Shown here piece after piece: positions 29,146-38,028 of a DNA stretch of 64,000 nucleotides; positions within the stretch are counted from its first letter, which is position 1, and each line of letters opens with the position of its first letter. The position numbers were made by a program, and so were the translations under genes. This DNA comes from a virus. The stretch is from positions 24,062-88,061 of IMG/VR virus record IMGVR_UViG_3300017963_000021, one strand, 5' to 3'. Under the pieces are notes generated by a model, which saw only the letters and a list, made by a program, of their open reading frames with translations, was not told where the DNA came from and did no database searches.

Positions 29146-29410
29146 GCAAGTTATTGATTTCCCTCACAAGGTAGCAAAGGTAGCACCGTGGTAGCACCAT
29201 GGTCGCTACCTTTTTTTTGCTTAAAATTCAACAAGTTAACCTTTATTTTTTTGTGTGAATCACTTGCTATATGGGGAAAATTTTTTAATTTCGAAAATCA
29301 CGTTTTTTCTGTGCTACCTGTGATTCCGTGCTACCTTCCGTTGTAAAACAGGGACTTACAGCGCTGCACAGGTGCTACCTCACTGCTACCTTTGCTGCAG
29401 GTTATTGATT
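29146..29410 (+). repeat. GGTAGCA/TGCTACC iteron cluster with flanking direct repeat
   Basis: GGTAGCA occurs at 29170, 29179 and 29190. The reverse complement TGCTACC occurs at 29312, 29329, 29373 and 29384, with CGCTACC at 29204. The two sets face each other across an A/T-rich block. GCAAGTTATTGATT (29146-29159) and GCAGGTTATTGATT (29397-29410) bound the array. Such arrays bind replication initiators or terminase small subunits. Confidence 0.75.
29190..29218 (+). terminator. intrinsic terminator ending the early region
   Basis: GGTAGC (29190-29195) and GCTACC (29205-29210) form the stem, extended by ACC/GGT inside, followed by eight T (29211-29218). It is built from one forward and one reverse iteron. 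Confidence 0.82.
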
Positions 29411-29420
29411 CGTATATAAA
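29392..29420 (+). promoter_or_regulatory. late promoter candidate upstream of terminase
   Basis: TTGCTG (29392-29397), 17-base spacer, TATAAA (29415-29420). It lacks the TTTATGC element of the early promoters. It would read the terminase-portal operon with a leader of about 200 bases. Confidence 0.5.
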
Positions 29421-29468
29421 AGGGGGTGGTGCGCCTATTTTTTTGAAGGGTCGAAAAAAAACTTTGCC

Positions 29469-29494
29469 CATATATGCGCGCGCGCGTACGCGCG
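29469..29494. repeat. alternating purine-pyrimidine tract (Z-DNA type)
   Basis: A 26-base perfect alternation, CATATATGCGCGCGCGCG then TACGCGCG. Such tracts can flip to Z-DNA under negative supercoiling. Its place before the terminase genes may matter for packaging or promoter melting. Confidence 0.7.
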
Positions 29495-29594
29495 ACGACA
29501 CTTCTGGATGATGATGTAAATACGAACGATTCGCGTCCGCATCCCCGCTGGCCGCGTGCCGCCGTCAGAAATTCCCGCACTGTGATCCCGGTAC

Positions 29595-29623
29595 TTGCCG
29601 ACACTGCGACACCCCGCTATATT
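29595..29623 (+). promoter_or_regulatory. promoter candidate for a leaderless terminase mRNA
   Basis: TTGCCG (29595-29600), exactly 17 bases, TATATT (29618-29623). The ATG at 29632 lies 9 bases after the -10 box, near the expected start of transcription, and no ribosome site precedes it. Confidence 0.5.
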
Positions 29624-29631
29624 GCCCGCAC

Positions 29632-29970
29632 ATGGACGACGGACCGCTGACATCCTCGAAAGCACCGGCGCTGCGGGTCGGTGAACCGATCAAGACGCCG
29701 CGTCCGGGCACGCAACGCCGGCAAATGGACCGGGAACGGGCGGACCTGCTGGAACTGATGCGGGCCGACGACGGCGTCCCGGATGACTATCATCCGCTGG
29801 TCGAGCTGGCGAAGCTGGCGAACACACAGAACATTCCCCTGAACCTGCGCATGAAGGCACACAGCGAGATCGCGCAGTACACGACACCGAAGCTGCGCGC
29901 CGAAGATCCGCCGACGAACGACGACGACGATACGGGGCCGACACTGAACCTGCGCTTGCGCACGGAATAG
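29632..29970 (+). CDS. terminase small subunit (candidate)
   Basis: This 112-residue protein lies directly upstream of the large terminase, separated by zero bases. Middle part HPLVELAKLANTQNIPLNLR followed by MKAHSEIAQYTTPKLR resembles the conserved helical block of a class of small terminase subunits and related DNA-recognition proteins. It would bind the packaging start, possibly the iterons just upstream. No Shine-Dalgarno site is visible, so translation may be leaderless. Confidence 0.68.
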   Translation: MDDGPLTSSKAPALRVGEPIKTPRPGTQRRQMDRERADLLELMRADDGVPDDYHPLVELAKLANTQNIPLNLRMKAHSEIAQYTTPKLRAEDPPTNDDDDTGPTLNLRLRTE

Positions 29971-31413
29971 ATGCCAGCCGCCGACGTCGACATCGATCTG
30001 CAACCGAAGCAGACGCGGGCGCTGACGACCAATGCGACAGAACTGCTGTACGGGGGCGCAGCCGGCGGCGGCAAGTCGCACCTAATGCGCTGCGCGGCGA
30101 TCTACTGGTGTTCGAAGGTTCCCTTCCTGCAGTTCTACCTGTTCCGCCGTACCTACCCCGACCTGTGGAAGAATCACATGGAAGGTCCGACATCCTTCCC
30201 GGCCATGCTCGCACCATGGGTCGCGAAGAAGTACGTGTCGATCAACACGCAGAAGAACTACATCCAGTTCTGGAACAAGGCGAAGATTCATCTGTGCCAT
30301 TGCCAGCATGAGAAGAACAAGTTCGACTATCAGGGCGCGGAAATACACGTGCTGGCGGTCGACGAATTAACGCACTTCACGGACAGCATTTACCGCTACC
30401 TGCGCGGTCGTGTGCGACTGGCGGGTCTGGATCTGGATCCGCTGTGGCAGGGCTTTTTCCCGCGTATCATCAACGGCGCGAACCCCGGCGGCGTCGGGCA
30501 CAACTGGGTGAAGAAGACATTCATCGACCTGCAGCCGGCCTTCGAGATCATGACGATGCCGCGCGGCGAAGGCGGTCTGAAGCGCCAGTACATCCCGGCG
30601 AAGCTGGAAGACAATCAGGCGCTAATGGAATCGGATCCCGAATACGAACAGCGGCTGGAAGGACTGGGCAACAAGGAACTTGTGCGGGCGATGCGCGAAG
30701 GCGACTGGGACATCGTCGCCGGCGGCATGTTCGACGACGTCTGGGATCGAAGCCGCCACGTGATCCGGCCATTCGCCGTGCCGACATCGTGGCACATCGA
30801 CCGGTCGTTCGACTGGGGATCCTCGAAGCCGTTTTCTGTCGCATGGTGGGCGGAATCGGACGGCACGCCGGCAACCATGACGGACGGCACAGTGCGACAC
30901 TTCCCGCGCGGGACCGTGTTCCGAATCGCCGAATGGTACGGCTGGGATCCCGAAAGGCAGGAACCGAACGTCGGGTCGAAGATGCTCGCGAAGGACGTTG
31001 CGACAGGGATCCTCGAACGGGAATCCGCCATGGGGCTGCAGGGGCGCGTGGAACCGGGGCCGGCTGATTCTGCGATCTACACCACGGAAGACGGGCACTG
31101 CATCGCTAAAGAAATGGAAGCCAAGGGCGTTACATGGAAACCGGCGAATAAAGCACCGGGCAGTCGGAAGGCAGGCTGGGAGATCATTCGCAACCGCCTG
31201 AAAGCGGTAATCGCTCCCACTTTCGAGGAACCGGGCTTGCTTATTTTTCAGAATTGTGTACAGTTCGTCCGAACCGTGCCCACGTTAAGCCGGCTGGAAC
31301 GTGACACGGACGACATAGACACGGATGCAGAAGATCATATCGCGGACGAATGCCGCTATCGACTTCTGCAGGCCAAACACGAAGAAGCGGTGGTCAACAT
31401 CGTCGGACTGTAA
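29971..31413 (+). CDS. terminase large subunit (ATPase and nuclease)
   Basis: The 480-residue motor pumps DNA into the prohead. Walker A is GGAAGGGKS (residues 28-36) and Walker B with catalytic Glu is VLAVDELTHF (near 127-136). A coupling region NGANPGG lies near 170. The RNase H-type nuclease starts with SFDWGSSKPF near 279 and has further acidic residues near 370 (DSAIY) and 455 (EDHIADECRYRLL). Domains and length are normal for the family. Confidence 0.95.
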   Translation: MPAADVDIDLQPKQTRALTTNATELLYGGAAGGGKSHLMRCAAIYWCSKVPFLQFYLFRRTYPDLWKNHMEGPTSFPAMLAPWVAKKYVSINTQKNYIQFWNKAKIHLCHCQHEKNKFDYQGAEIHVLAVDELTHFTDSIYRYLRGRVRLAGLDLDPLWQGFFPRIINGANPGGVGHNWVKKTFIDLQPAFEIMTMPRGEGGLKRQYIPAKLEDNQALMESDPEYEQRLEGLGNKELVRAMREGDWDIVAGGMFDDVWDRSRHVIRPFAVPTSWHIDRSFDWGSSKPFSVAWWAESDGTPATMTDGTVRHFPRGTVFRIAEWYGWDPERQEPNVGSKMLAKDVATGILERESAMGLQGRVEPGPADSAIYTTEDGHCIAKEMEAKGVTWKPANKAPGSRKAGWEIIRNRLKAVIAPTFEEPGLLIFQNCVQFVRTVPTLSRLERDTDDIDTDAEDHIADECRYRLLQAKHEEAVVNIVGL

Positions 31414-31452
31414 GCAGGGGCGGCGTCCCGATAATCCTTTGAGGGAAACGGA

Positions 31453-32949
31453 ATGCCGATCGATAGTAAACATCCGCAGCATGACAAGTATGCGCCATTC
31501 TGGGAACGCTGCCGCGACACCGCCGCAGGTTCAGATGCCGTCAAGGCGCGCGGCACGAAATACCTACCACAACTGACAGGCCAAACCGGCGGCAAGTACA
31601 GCGCGTACAAGATGCGTGCATTGTACTTCGGCGCTACCGGGCGCACTGTCGACGCGCTGTCCGGCGCGATCTTCCGCAAGGAATACATCCTTGACTTCCC
31701 GAAGTCGAAAAAAGAAGACCTGAACGACGTCACCGAAGAAGGCAGCAACGTCGACGTGTTGCTTCGACGCGTAATACGCGAGCAGGTCGAAGTCGGTCGC
31801 TTCGGTTTACTGGTCGACGCAGCAACGGAAGAAGGCGAAGACAACCGTCCCTACATATCGCAGTACAAGGCAGAGAACATCCTGAACTGGCGCACTGAAC
31901 GCGTGAAGGGCGTCATGCAGCTGGTGATGGTCACACTCGCAGAAGAGTACAACGACTATGGCAAAGACGCTTTTGAACCTGAAACAAAAACACAGATCCG
32001 GCTGCTTCGGCTTGCGAAAGCTGACGGCGATTCGCCAGCAGACGAAAAGCGTTTCGTCTATCAGCATCTTGTCTATCGCAAAAACGACAAGGATCAGTGG
32101 GTGCGACACGGCGAAGCCATTGTCCCGGAAATCAACGGCAAGCAGCTTGACTACATTCCCTTCAAGTTCATCAACGCGACCGACGACGAACCCGCACCGA
32201 AGAAGCCGCCACTACTTGACCTTGCAGACGTCAATCTTTCGCACTACCGCACAAGCGCCGACCTTGAACACGGCGCACACTTTACAGCGCTTCCGACTCC
32301 GGTCCTTATGGGATTCAATGCGAAGAACACGTACACGATCGGCAGCGGCGTCGCGTGGGTCACAGACAACCCGCAAGCCGACGCTAAGTATCTCGAATAC
32401 TCTGGACAGGGGCTGGGCGCGCTCCGGGATCTGAAGAAGGACAAGGAAAACGCGATGGCTGTGCTGGGCGCGCGGATGCTCGAAGAGCAGAAGAAGGGCG
32501 TCGAAGCAGCGGACACGCACCGAATGCGACAAAGCGGCGAAGGGTCGATCCTTGCCGCACTGGCTGGTGTCGCAGATGAAGCCGTAACGCAGATTCTGAA
32601 GTGGTACGCGGAATGGTTGAACGTCAGCGAAGGCGAAATCAAGAAGATCAAGTTAACACTGAACAAGGACTTCGTCGGGTCGCAAATGGCAGCGGACAAA
32701 CTGATCGCGCTAATGAAGGCGAAGCAGGCCGGCGAGATCTCGCAAGACACGTTCCTGCACAACCTGAAGGAAGGCGAGATTATCCCGGACGGCACCAGCG
32801 TCGACGACGAAAAGCTGAAGATCAAGAACGACAGCGACACCAGCGGCGACGGGCTTATGCAAAGCGCCGGCGTCACTCCACTGCAACGCAGCTTCGAGAT
32901 CGTACGCGATGCGGACGGCAAGGCTGCAGGCATCAAGGAACAGGGCTAA
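31453..32949 (+). CDS. portal protein (DUF4055 type)
   Basis: This 498-residue protein follows the terminase after 39 bases with GAGGGAAACGGA as ribosome site. Conserved family points: GRTVDALSGAIFRK near 62-75, GRFGLLVD near 115, PYISQYKAENILNWR near 133, and the helical core with GSGVAWVTDN near 305. The DUF4055 family forms dodecameric portals through which DNA enters and leaves. Position between terminase and head genes agrees. Confidence 0.88.
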   Translation: MPIDSKHPQHDKYAPFWERCRDTAAGSDAVKARGTKYLPQLTGQTGGKYSAYKMRALYFGATGRTVDALSGAIFRKEYILDFPKSKKEDLNDVTEEGSNVDVLLRRVIREQVEVGRFGLLVDAATEEGEDNRPYISQYKAENILNWRTERVKGVMQLVMVTLAEEYNDYGKDAFEPETKTQIRLLRLAKADGDSPADEKRFVYQHLVYRKNDKDQWVRHGEAIVPEINGKQLDYIPFKFINATDDEPAPKKPPLLDLADVNLSHYRTSADLEHGAHFTALPTPVLMGFNAKNTYTIGSGVAWVTDNPQADAKYLEYSGQGLGALRDLKKDKENAMAVLGARMLEEQKKGVEAADTHRMRQSGEGSILAALAGVADEAVTQILKWYAEWLNVSEGEIKKIKLTLNKDFVGSQMAADKLIALMKAKQAGEISQDTFLHNLKEGEIIPDGTSVDDEKLKIKNDSDTSGDGLMQSAGVTPLQRSFEIVRDADGKAAGIKEQG

Positions 32950-33333
32950 ATGATTCAGGTCACACCATACGGGCATGATCTCTTTATGGGCGCGCTGGTC
33001 GTGCATCTGGACAGCGTGCATCTGTTCGTCGACAACGGCGAACTGTCCGGCTACGGCTACGCACCGGTCAAGCTGCAGCCGGAACTGTGGGAAGGCGGCG
33101 TCTACCCCGACATTCTGTTCGAACTGGAAAAGGGGGAAAAGGAACGGGTCATGGGCTACTACGTCGCCGATGATCAGGGGCGCGTCGTCTACAGCGAGAA
33201 CTTCGGGCCTTCCGATGACAACGACGACAGCGAAGCGGGCTTCGTGATTGGCCGGCAGGGTGATCGCATCCTTGTCGGGCTTCGTCTGAATCTGTTCATG
33301 TCGCAAGCGCCTGAAGATAATGTCGTTCAGTGA
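32950..33333 (+). CDS. hypothetical structural-region protein, 127 aa
   Basis: ATG 32950 begins immediately after the portal stop. Beta-rich and acidic (LVVHLDSVHLFVDNGELSGYG). The position after the portal suggests a virion accessory protein, but no family is recognised. It overlaps the next gene by 14 bases. Confidence 0.74.
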   Translation: MIQVTPYGHDLFMGALVVHLDSVHLFVDNGELSGYGYAPVKLQPELWEGGVYPDILFELEKGEKERVMGYYVADDQGRVVYSENFGPSDDNDDSEAGFVIGRQGDRILVGLRLNLFMSQAPEDNVVQ

Positions 33334-33508
33334 TCAGCAAATTCTCTTCGAAGGCGACGACATCCAAGTACGTGCAGCCATCTGCCCGTCCGGGCGATGG
33401 GGACTTGAAGTCGACGCAGCGCCGGCAACGCATCCGCAGGAACCGGAAACGGTCGCTGCTATCCGCGATATGTTGTCTGCTTTTCTGTCCGCCACTGGCT
33501 TCGAGTAA
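33320..33508 (+). CDS. hypothetical protein, 62 aa
   Basis: ATG 33320 inside the previous gene. Pattern of strand, strand, helix (ICPSGRWGLEVDAAPATHPQ, then AAIRDMLSAFLSATGF). No recognised domain. Coupled expression in the late operon. Confidence 0.66.
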   Translation: MSFSDQQILFEGDDIQVRAAICPSGRWGLEVDAAPATHPQEPETVAAIRDMLSAFLSATGFE

Positions 33509-33516
33509 GCGAATCC

Positions 33517-35499
33517 ATGGCCGCAAGAACACAGACAAGTAACAACCTAGATGCAGCGGTCGTATCAGCGACCGCTTCGACTATTCAGGCTACCGGTCTG
33601 GGTGCCTATGTCGGCTACCATCTGGCGATCGTATCCAGCACCGGCGGCGCGACAGGGCAGATGCGCTACGCCTACGCCAGCGCAGGACGCACCGACGTGC
33701 TGCGCGTGACGCCGCCGTTTGAAACCGTCCCGTCGGTTAACGACGACCTGTCCGTCGCAAAGAACCAGATCAACTACGACGCCGATTACGGCAACGACTG
33801 GAAGCTGGTACTGAAAGCGACGTCGGAATGGGACGTGGGCGCATCCCCGCACACCATCGGCAACGGTACAAATCACATGGTCGGTGGTTTGTATAATCAG
33901 GCGATCTCGCAGGACGAAGAGATTATCGTCCAGAACGGGTCGTACTTCGCGGTCGGTGCATTGTTCGAAGGCGAATCGCTGGGCGGCTGGTACTGGAATA
34001 GCAATAACGCCATCACGACGCTAGGCTTCGCTTACATACAGGCGAACACAAGCGCGACGGTTATGCTGCATAACGTCAACTGCGGCACGGTGTACGCACA
34101 CAGCACGCTGTTCCAGACTGGCAGCTTCCTGTACGCGTACGACGTTTCCTTCACGAACCTGATGTACGACGGTGCGCGCCTGAAGGGGAACACGTACGGC
34201 AATAACCTGAAGTTTCAAGGGGCTGGTGTCGCAAACGACTACGTCGTCGTCGCCAGTACATTCGCCACATTCGACGGGCCGATCATCCTGTCGGACAGCT
34301 ACGGCTTCCAGTCAAGCGCGGCGAACGAAACGATCCGCGTCAACAAGTACGTGTCGGTCAATAACACGCGCGACGTCACGGCGAACAACAGCACGACGTG
34401 GGAATTCGTTAATCCGACATGGACGAACCCGGACATCCTGTGGACGCAAACCGGCGGGCAGTCAACCGTCAGCGAGATCTTCACGGTCGACGCCACACAT
34501 GCACAGACGGACGGCACAGTGATCCCTTCGGCCCTGTTCGTGTTAACGCAGGGCAGTGCAACGGCGCGCACGAACCACGTGCAGGGCGTTGCGACAGCAA
34601 GCGGCCTTGTCAGCGAAGACGTGCTGACAACGTACTGGGCATCGTCAACAGCGTCGACAACCTACGGACCGTTTGTCGCGCGTGCTTGGAAATACGCATT
34701 CGAACCGTTCGAAGGCGCGCAGACGTTCACCGGCGAAACAATATTCACGATCGCCATGGGCACGGACAGCGAGGTTACGACATCAACGGCAGCAAGCGCC
34801 CTGCTGCATACGGCGTCGTTCATTGACGAATCCGTCCTGAACAGCGGCATCTGGTACGTGCAGGTCAGCGTCACGGCGACGGTCACGGTCAGCGCTGTCG
34901 TAAGCACCGGCGGCGGCAGTAAGGGCACAATCCGCGAACTGTATCAGGCCGGCGACGGGCTGACGCAGGAATGGATTCTGGTCAACACATCATCGGCATC
35001 CGGCGAACCGCCGCAGGTTGCGAACAACTGGTTCGAAGCCGGCACGGCGCGCGGTCGTCAGGTGCTGAACAGCGGGCACAAGGCGACGTACCACATCGAC
35101 GCAAAGAACAACGCGCTAACACAGGCATACGACAAGCAGCAGGCGAAGTTCGCCGATACCAGCACGACGGAAGCGTGGGTGTCGACAGCGCGACTGCGCA
35201 GTACCCGACTGGTCGACAAGACCGGCGACGCCTACACGACGGAAGCGTACTTCTCGACGGGCTGTTTCATCACGAACAGGGGCACGGGCACGGTCGACTA
35301 TATGACGTTCGACGACGGTTTCACGTTCACGCCGCCGGCGCAGTACACGTTCACGCTAACCGGCTTGCAACCCGGCACGGAAGTGCGGCTGTACGATGCC
35401 AGCACACTGGCCGAACTTTCAGGAAACGAAAACGTGTACGAAGCGACGTATGTCGCAGACAGCGGCTTCGATAACGCTGGCAGCTGGGTGTCGATATGA
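33517..35499 (+). CDS. large beta-rich virion protein, appendage candidate (660 aa)
   Basis: Ser/Thr/Ala/Gly-rich with repeating short strands and Asn ladders (NGSYFAVGALFEGES, TVMLHNVNCGTVYAHSTL), as in beta-helix or beta-solenoid tail spikes and fibres. The N-terminus holds a GAYVGYHLAIVSSTGGATGQ stretch. The C-terminal part has fibronectin-like strands (YTFTLTGLQPGTEVRLYD). A receptor-binding or decoration role is likely. The start ATG 33517 has a weak ribosome site. Confidence 0.72.
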   Translation: MAARTQTSNNLDAAVVSATASTIQATGLGAYVGYHLAIVSSTGGATGQMRYAYASAGRTDVLRVTPPFETVPSVNDDLSVAKNQINYDADYGNDWKLVLKATSEWDVGASPHTIGNGTNHMVGGLYNQAISQDEEIIVQNGSYFAVGALFEGESLGGWYWNSNNAITTLGFAYIQANTSATVMLHNVNCGTVYAHSTLFQTGSFLYAYDVSFTNLMYDGARLKGNTYGNNLKFQGAGVANDYVVVASTFATFDGPIILSDSYGFQSSAANETIRVNKYVSVNNTRDVTANNSTTWEFVNPTWTNPDILWTQTGGQSTVSEIFTVDATHAQTDGTVIPSALFVLTQGSATARTNHVQGVATASGLVSEDVLTTYWASSTASTTYGPFVARAWKYAFEPFEGAQTFTGETIFTIAMGTDSEVTTSTAASALLHTASFIDESVLNSGIWYVQVSVTATVTVSAVVSTGGGSKGTIRELYQAGDGLTQEWILVNTSSASGEPPQVANNWFEAGTARGRQVLNSGHKATYHIDAKNNALTQAYDKQQAKFADTSTTEAWVSTARLRSTRLVDKTGDAYTTEAYFSTGCFITNRGTGTVDYMTFDDGFTFTPPAQYTFTLTGLQPGTEVRLYDASTLAELSGNENVYEATYVADSGFDNAGSWVSI

Positions 35500-36008
35500 T
35501 TACGTCGCACGAAATCGTCTACGCAGTTCCGAACGGCACGCGGATCGAAGTGCGCTATCGCTTCATCGACGACGGCGGATCCGATTACGTTATGGACAGG
35601 CGCGTGTTGCAGGGTACGGATCTGGATGCCTATGCGGTGTCGATATACACGGCGATCGATGACACGCTTGCCCGCAGGGAAGTGTCGCAATCGATGGCAC
35701 TTGTACGCAACGAACAGCCGCCGACGGACACGGCGGAGTTTCAACCGCAGGCTGACTACGACCGGCGCGTGCTTGGACGCTGCATGACGCTGGACGATGC
35801 GTCGCAGTTCTTCGCTGCTTACCCGTTCTTTCAAGCCGTCGAATTGCGCGGCGGCGCAAACGATGCAGCGCGAGCCGCTTACCTTGGCGTGCCGACAAGT
35901 GAATGGCAGGCGATTGCGACACGCTTCAACAACGTCAACGGCGTGTCGTGGTTCCTGACCGATGAAAAGGAACAGACGTGGGATAAGCTGCCGGGAGAAT
36001 ATCTGTAA
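35496..36008 (+). CDS. hypothetical virion-region protein, 170 aa
   Basis: ATG 35496 overlaps the previous stop (ATGA), so it is coupled to the 660-residue protein. The N-terminus is strand-rich (EIVYAVPNGTRIEVRYRFID). The C-terminal half is helical with Trp (GVPTSEWQAIATRFNNVNGV). It may be a chaperone or adaptor of the preceding appendage protein. Confidence 0.7.
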   Translation: MITSHEIVYAVPNGTRIEVRYRFIDDGGSDYVMDRRVLQGTDLDAYAVSIYTAIDDTLARREVSQSMALVRNEQPPTDTAEFQPQADYDRRVLGRCMTLDDASQFFAAYPFFQAVELRGGANDAARAAYLGVPTSEWQAIATRFNNVNGVSWFLTDEKEQTWDKLPGEYL

Positions 36009-37426
36009 TGGCTTTCTTTTACATCAAGCATGACGGCACAGCCACGGGCGACGGTGGCAGGTATGCAACGCAGCAGACGGTATCGTTCGGCGCATTGGGC
36101 ACGGCTGGCTATTACAGTTCATTGGAAGCGGCTGTATCGGTGCCGACGACAGGCTACGTTCCCGGCGATGATTTTTGCTTTAGTCACTTACACAACAATA
36201 CTTATACACCAGCCGGGAATATCACCGTATCTGGCGGGGTTCAGACAGGTGCTTTCGTCGGATTGTATAGCGTTGACGATAATGCGGCAGATCAATACAA
36301 GCCGGGTGCGCGTGAGGATATAACCACGACAATCTTTGACTTTGAGTTTCAGAATAATGTCGATGTCCGTGGTATGCAGCTTGTCGGTGATGACTCGACC
36401 GTTGATACTGTTGGTCAGGCAACGATTGTCTATTTGCAGGATTGCTCCGTTGTAACGGGTACAACTAATGCCGATGTCTGTATCACACAGAGTGGTGACG
36501 GCAGTAAAGTGCGAATGGTTAACGTGAACCTTGCAGCCGCGAGCAGCATAAACAATAACAATCTGATTCAGGTTGCCAATGGTGGGACTGTGGAGTGGCT
36601 TGGCGGGGAGGTTGTCGGTAATCCATCTAATATCATCACCAACACATCTTTTGGTGCTGGCGGTGGAACTGTGATTCTTGATGGAATATCAATGGCAAGC
36701 TGCACGGGTACAGGGCTTGTCGCCACTACGGCTGGCGGCGAAGATACCGTGAATGTGAACTTCAAGGGGTGCCGGTGGCATCCAGACTTTACACCATTCG
36801 AGGCGATGGATGCAGAACAGCATCAGGTTGCCATATACAACTGTGATGACACTACCAGCGGAAAGTTACACCGCTTTGAATACCGCAATGGCATGGGTGT
36901 CGCAATCAACAATGATTCTGTTTACGTTACAGACTCACCGGCCATGTTCGGCGGGAGCGACAAGTTTTCGATTCAGATCAGCACGGATGCAGACACAAAT
37001 TCTGCGCGGCCTTTTGCATTCAAGCTGCCAGCGCAATACGTTGACCTTGCATCTACGACAACGGACAAGCTGACGTTCAACCTGATTGCAGACAATCAGA
37101 CATTGACCGATGCGGACATCGCCGTGTTTCTTGATTACCCGGATGGAACGACGGCGATACAGCGCAACTGGGTCACTAATGTCGCACGCTTCAGCACGAT
37201 CTTCTCCGGGATTGATCCGTATGCAACGGGTTCGACGCTGGCATCGTCAACGCTTGACGGTACGGCATGGACCGGGACGGGCGGGCTGACTGCGCCGAAG
37301 TATTACAAAATGGAACTTGATACGTCTGGCGACGCTGGGCAAAAGACAGTAGTACATCCGCGCATTGAAGTGTATACGTCAAGTCTTACCGGCATATACC
37401 TGAACTGGCAGATCGGTCTGAGTTAA
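36008..37426 (+). CDS. beta-helix appendage protein with foreign base composition (472 aa)
   Basis: ATG 36008 in a TAATG overlap. The middle part is a right-handed beta-helix pattern (VDVRGMQLVGDDSTVDTVGQ, NNNLIQVANGGTVEWLGGEV). The C-terminal part looks like a receptor-binding beta domain. Codon use differs from neighbours: more T-ending codons and lower GC (for example GTT, GAT, AAT runs). This suggests recent acquisition. Probably a tail spike or fibre module. Confidence 0.76.
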   Translation: MAFFYIKHDGTATGDGGRYATQQTVSFGALGTAGYYSSLEAAVSVPTTGYVPGDDFCFSHLHNNTYTPAGNITVSGGVQTGAFVGLYSVDDNAADQYKPGAREDITTTIFDFEFQNNVDVRGMQLVGDDSTVDTVGQATIVYLQDCSVVTGTTNADVCITQSGDGSKVRMVNVNLAAASSINNNNLIQVANGGTVEWLGGEVVGNPSNIITNTSFGAGGGTVILDGISMASCTGTGLVATTAGGEDTVNVNFKGCRWHPDFTPFEAMDAEQHQVAIYNCDDTTSGKLHRFEYRNGMGVAINNDSVYVTDSPAMFGGSDKFSIQISTDADTNSARPFAFKLPAQYVDLASTTTDKLTFNLIADNQTLTDADIAVFLDYPDGTTAIQRNWVTNVARFSTIFSGIDPYATGSTLASSTLDGTAWTGTGGLTAPKYYKMELDTSGDAGQKTVVHPRIEVYTSSLTGIYLNWQIGLS

Positions 37427-38028
37427 TGGCGAATGCTTTTCTACTCGACGGTGCGATTTTTTATGACGACAGCGACGATGCGTATGTCTGGAATGGCATG
37501 GCGTTTCAAGGCACCGGCGGCGGTGCCGCGCCGCCACAGTCGGGTGTATGGACGATAACGGGAAGCCAAGCATGGGCGGACGGTACAAGCGATCTGCTGT
37601 ACATGGTGTCGACGACATCCTTCGCGGCTGTTGCGAGTACCGAATACCGCATGACGTTCGAGATCGTGAGCTATTCAAGCGGCGGCGTCTATCCGGTACT
37701 GGGCAGTGCGGTCATCGGTGCGGAAGCGAAAGCACCGGGGATCTACACGTACGACTTTGTCGCATCGGCGGGGCAGGCAGGGAACAAGGTGCACGGGCTG
37801 CAGGCCAGTGCCCTGAACGCCTACGTCGACAATTTTCAGATCTACGACCTGACAGCGCCGCAGACGTTCCAGTACACGTACAGCTATCAGGGGTCGGACA
37901 TCGATGCGTTCGCCGTTGTGTTCCATCTGGATTATCGCGAACGCCGGCTGAAGAATCTGGTCTTATCGAACACCGACCAGTCGATCCCGATCCAGCAACG
38001 CGTCGACAGGGTGTACCAGAATGCCTGA
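37426..38028 (+). CDS. lectin-like appendage protein A (200 aa), tandem duplicate
   Basis: ATG 37426 in a TAATG overlap. A short N-terminal tail is followed by a jelly-roll-like domain from about 40 (GVWTITGSQAWADGTSDLLY to VHGLQASALNAYVDNFQIYD), of the carbohydrate-binding module type. The C-terminal 45 residues (YQGSDIDAFAVVFHLDYRER...) end in NLVLSNTDQSIPIQQRVDRV. The next protein repeats both parts. A role in sugar binding at the particle surface is inferred. Confidence 0.75.
   Translation: MANAFLLDGAIFYDDSDDAYVWNGMAFQGTGGGAAPPQSGVWTITGSQAWADGTSDLLYMVSTTSFAAVASTEYRMTFEIVSYSSGGVYPVLGSAVIGAEAKAPGIYTYDFVASAGQAGNKVHGLQASALNAYVDNFQIYDLTAPQTFQYTYSYQGSDIDAFAVVFHLDYRERRLKNLVLSNTDQSIPIQQRVDRVYQNA

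Larger units (their letters stand above)
29006..29631 (+). other. 626-base gene-free region between early and late genes
   Basis: No convincing ORF exists on either strand. From left to right it holds small hairpins at 29014-29049 (GCTGC-TGT-GCAGC; GGGG-ATT-CCCC), and a GCARGTTATTGATT direct repeat (29146, 29397). GGTAGCA/TGCTACC iterons, a terminator, an A/T-rich block (29219-29310), a 26-base alternating purine-pyrimidine tract and two late promoter candidates complete it. Placement directly before the terminase genes suits a packaging site (cos/pac), an origin, or both. Confidence 0.75.

Noticed and set aside
29160-29395. CRISPR array from repeated TGCTACC/GGTAGCA
   Set aside because: Repeats are only 7 bases, unevenly spaced and in both orientations, with no spacers and no cas genes.
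29006-29631. attachment site or integrase-linked region
   Set aside because: A direct repeat exists (GCARGTTATTGATT), but no integrase, excisionase or repressor gene was found in the window, so lysogeny is not supported.
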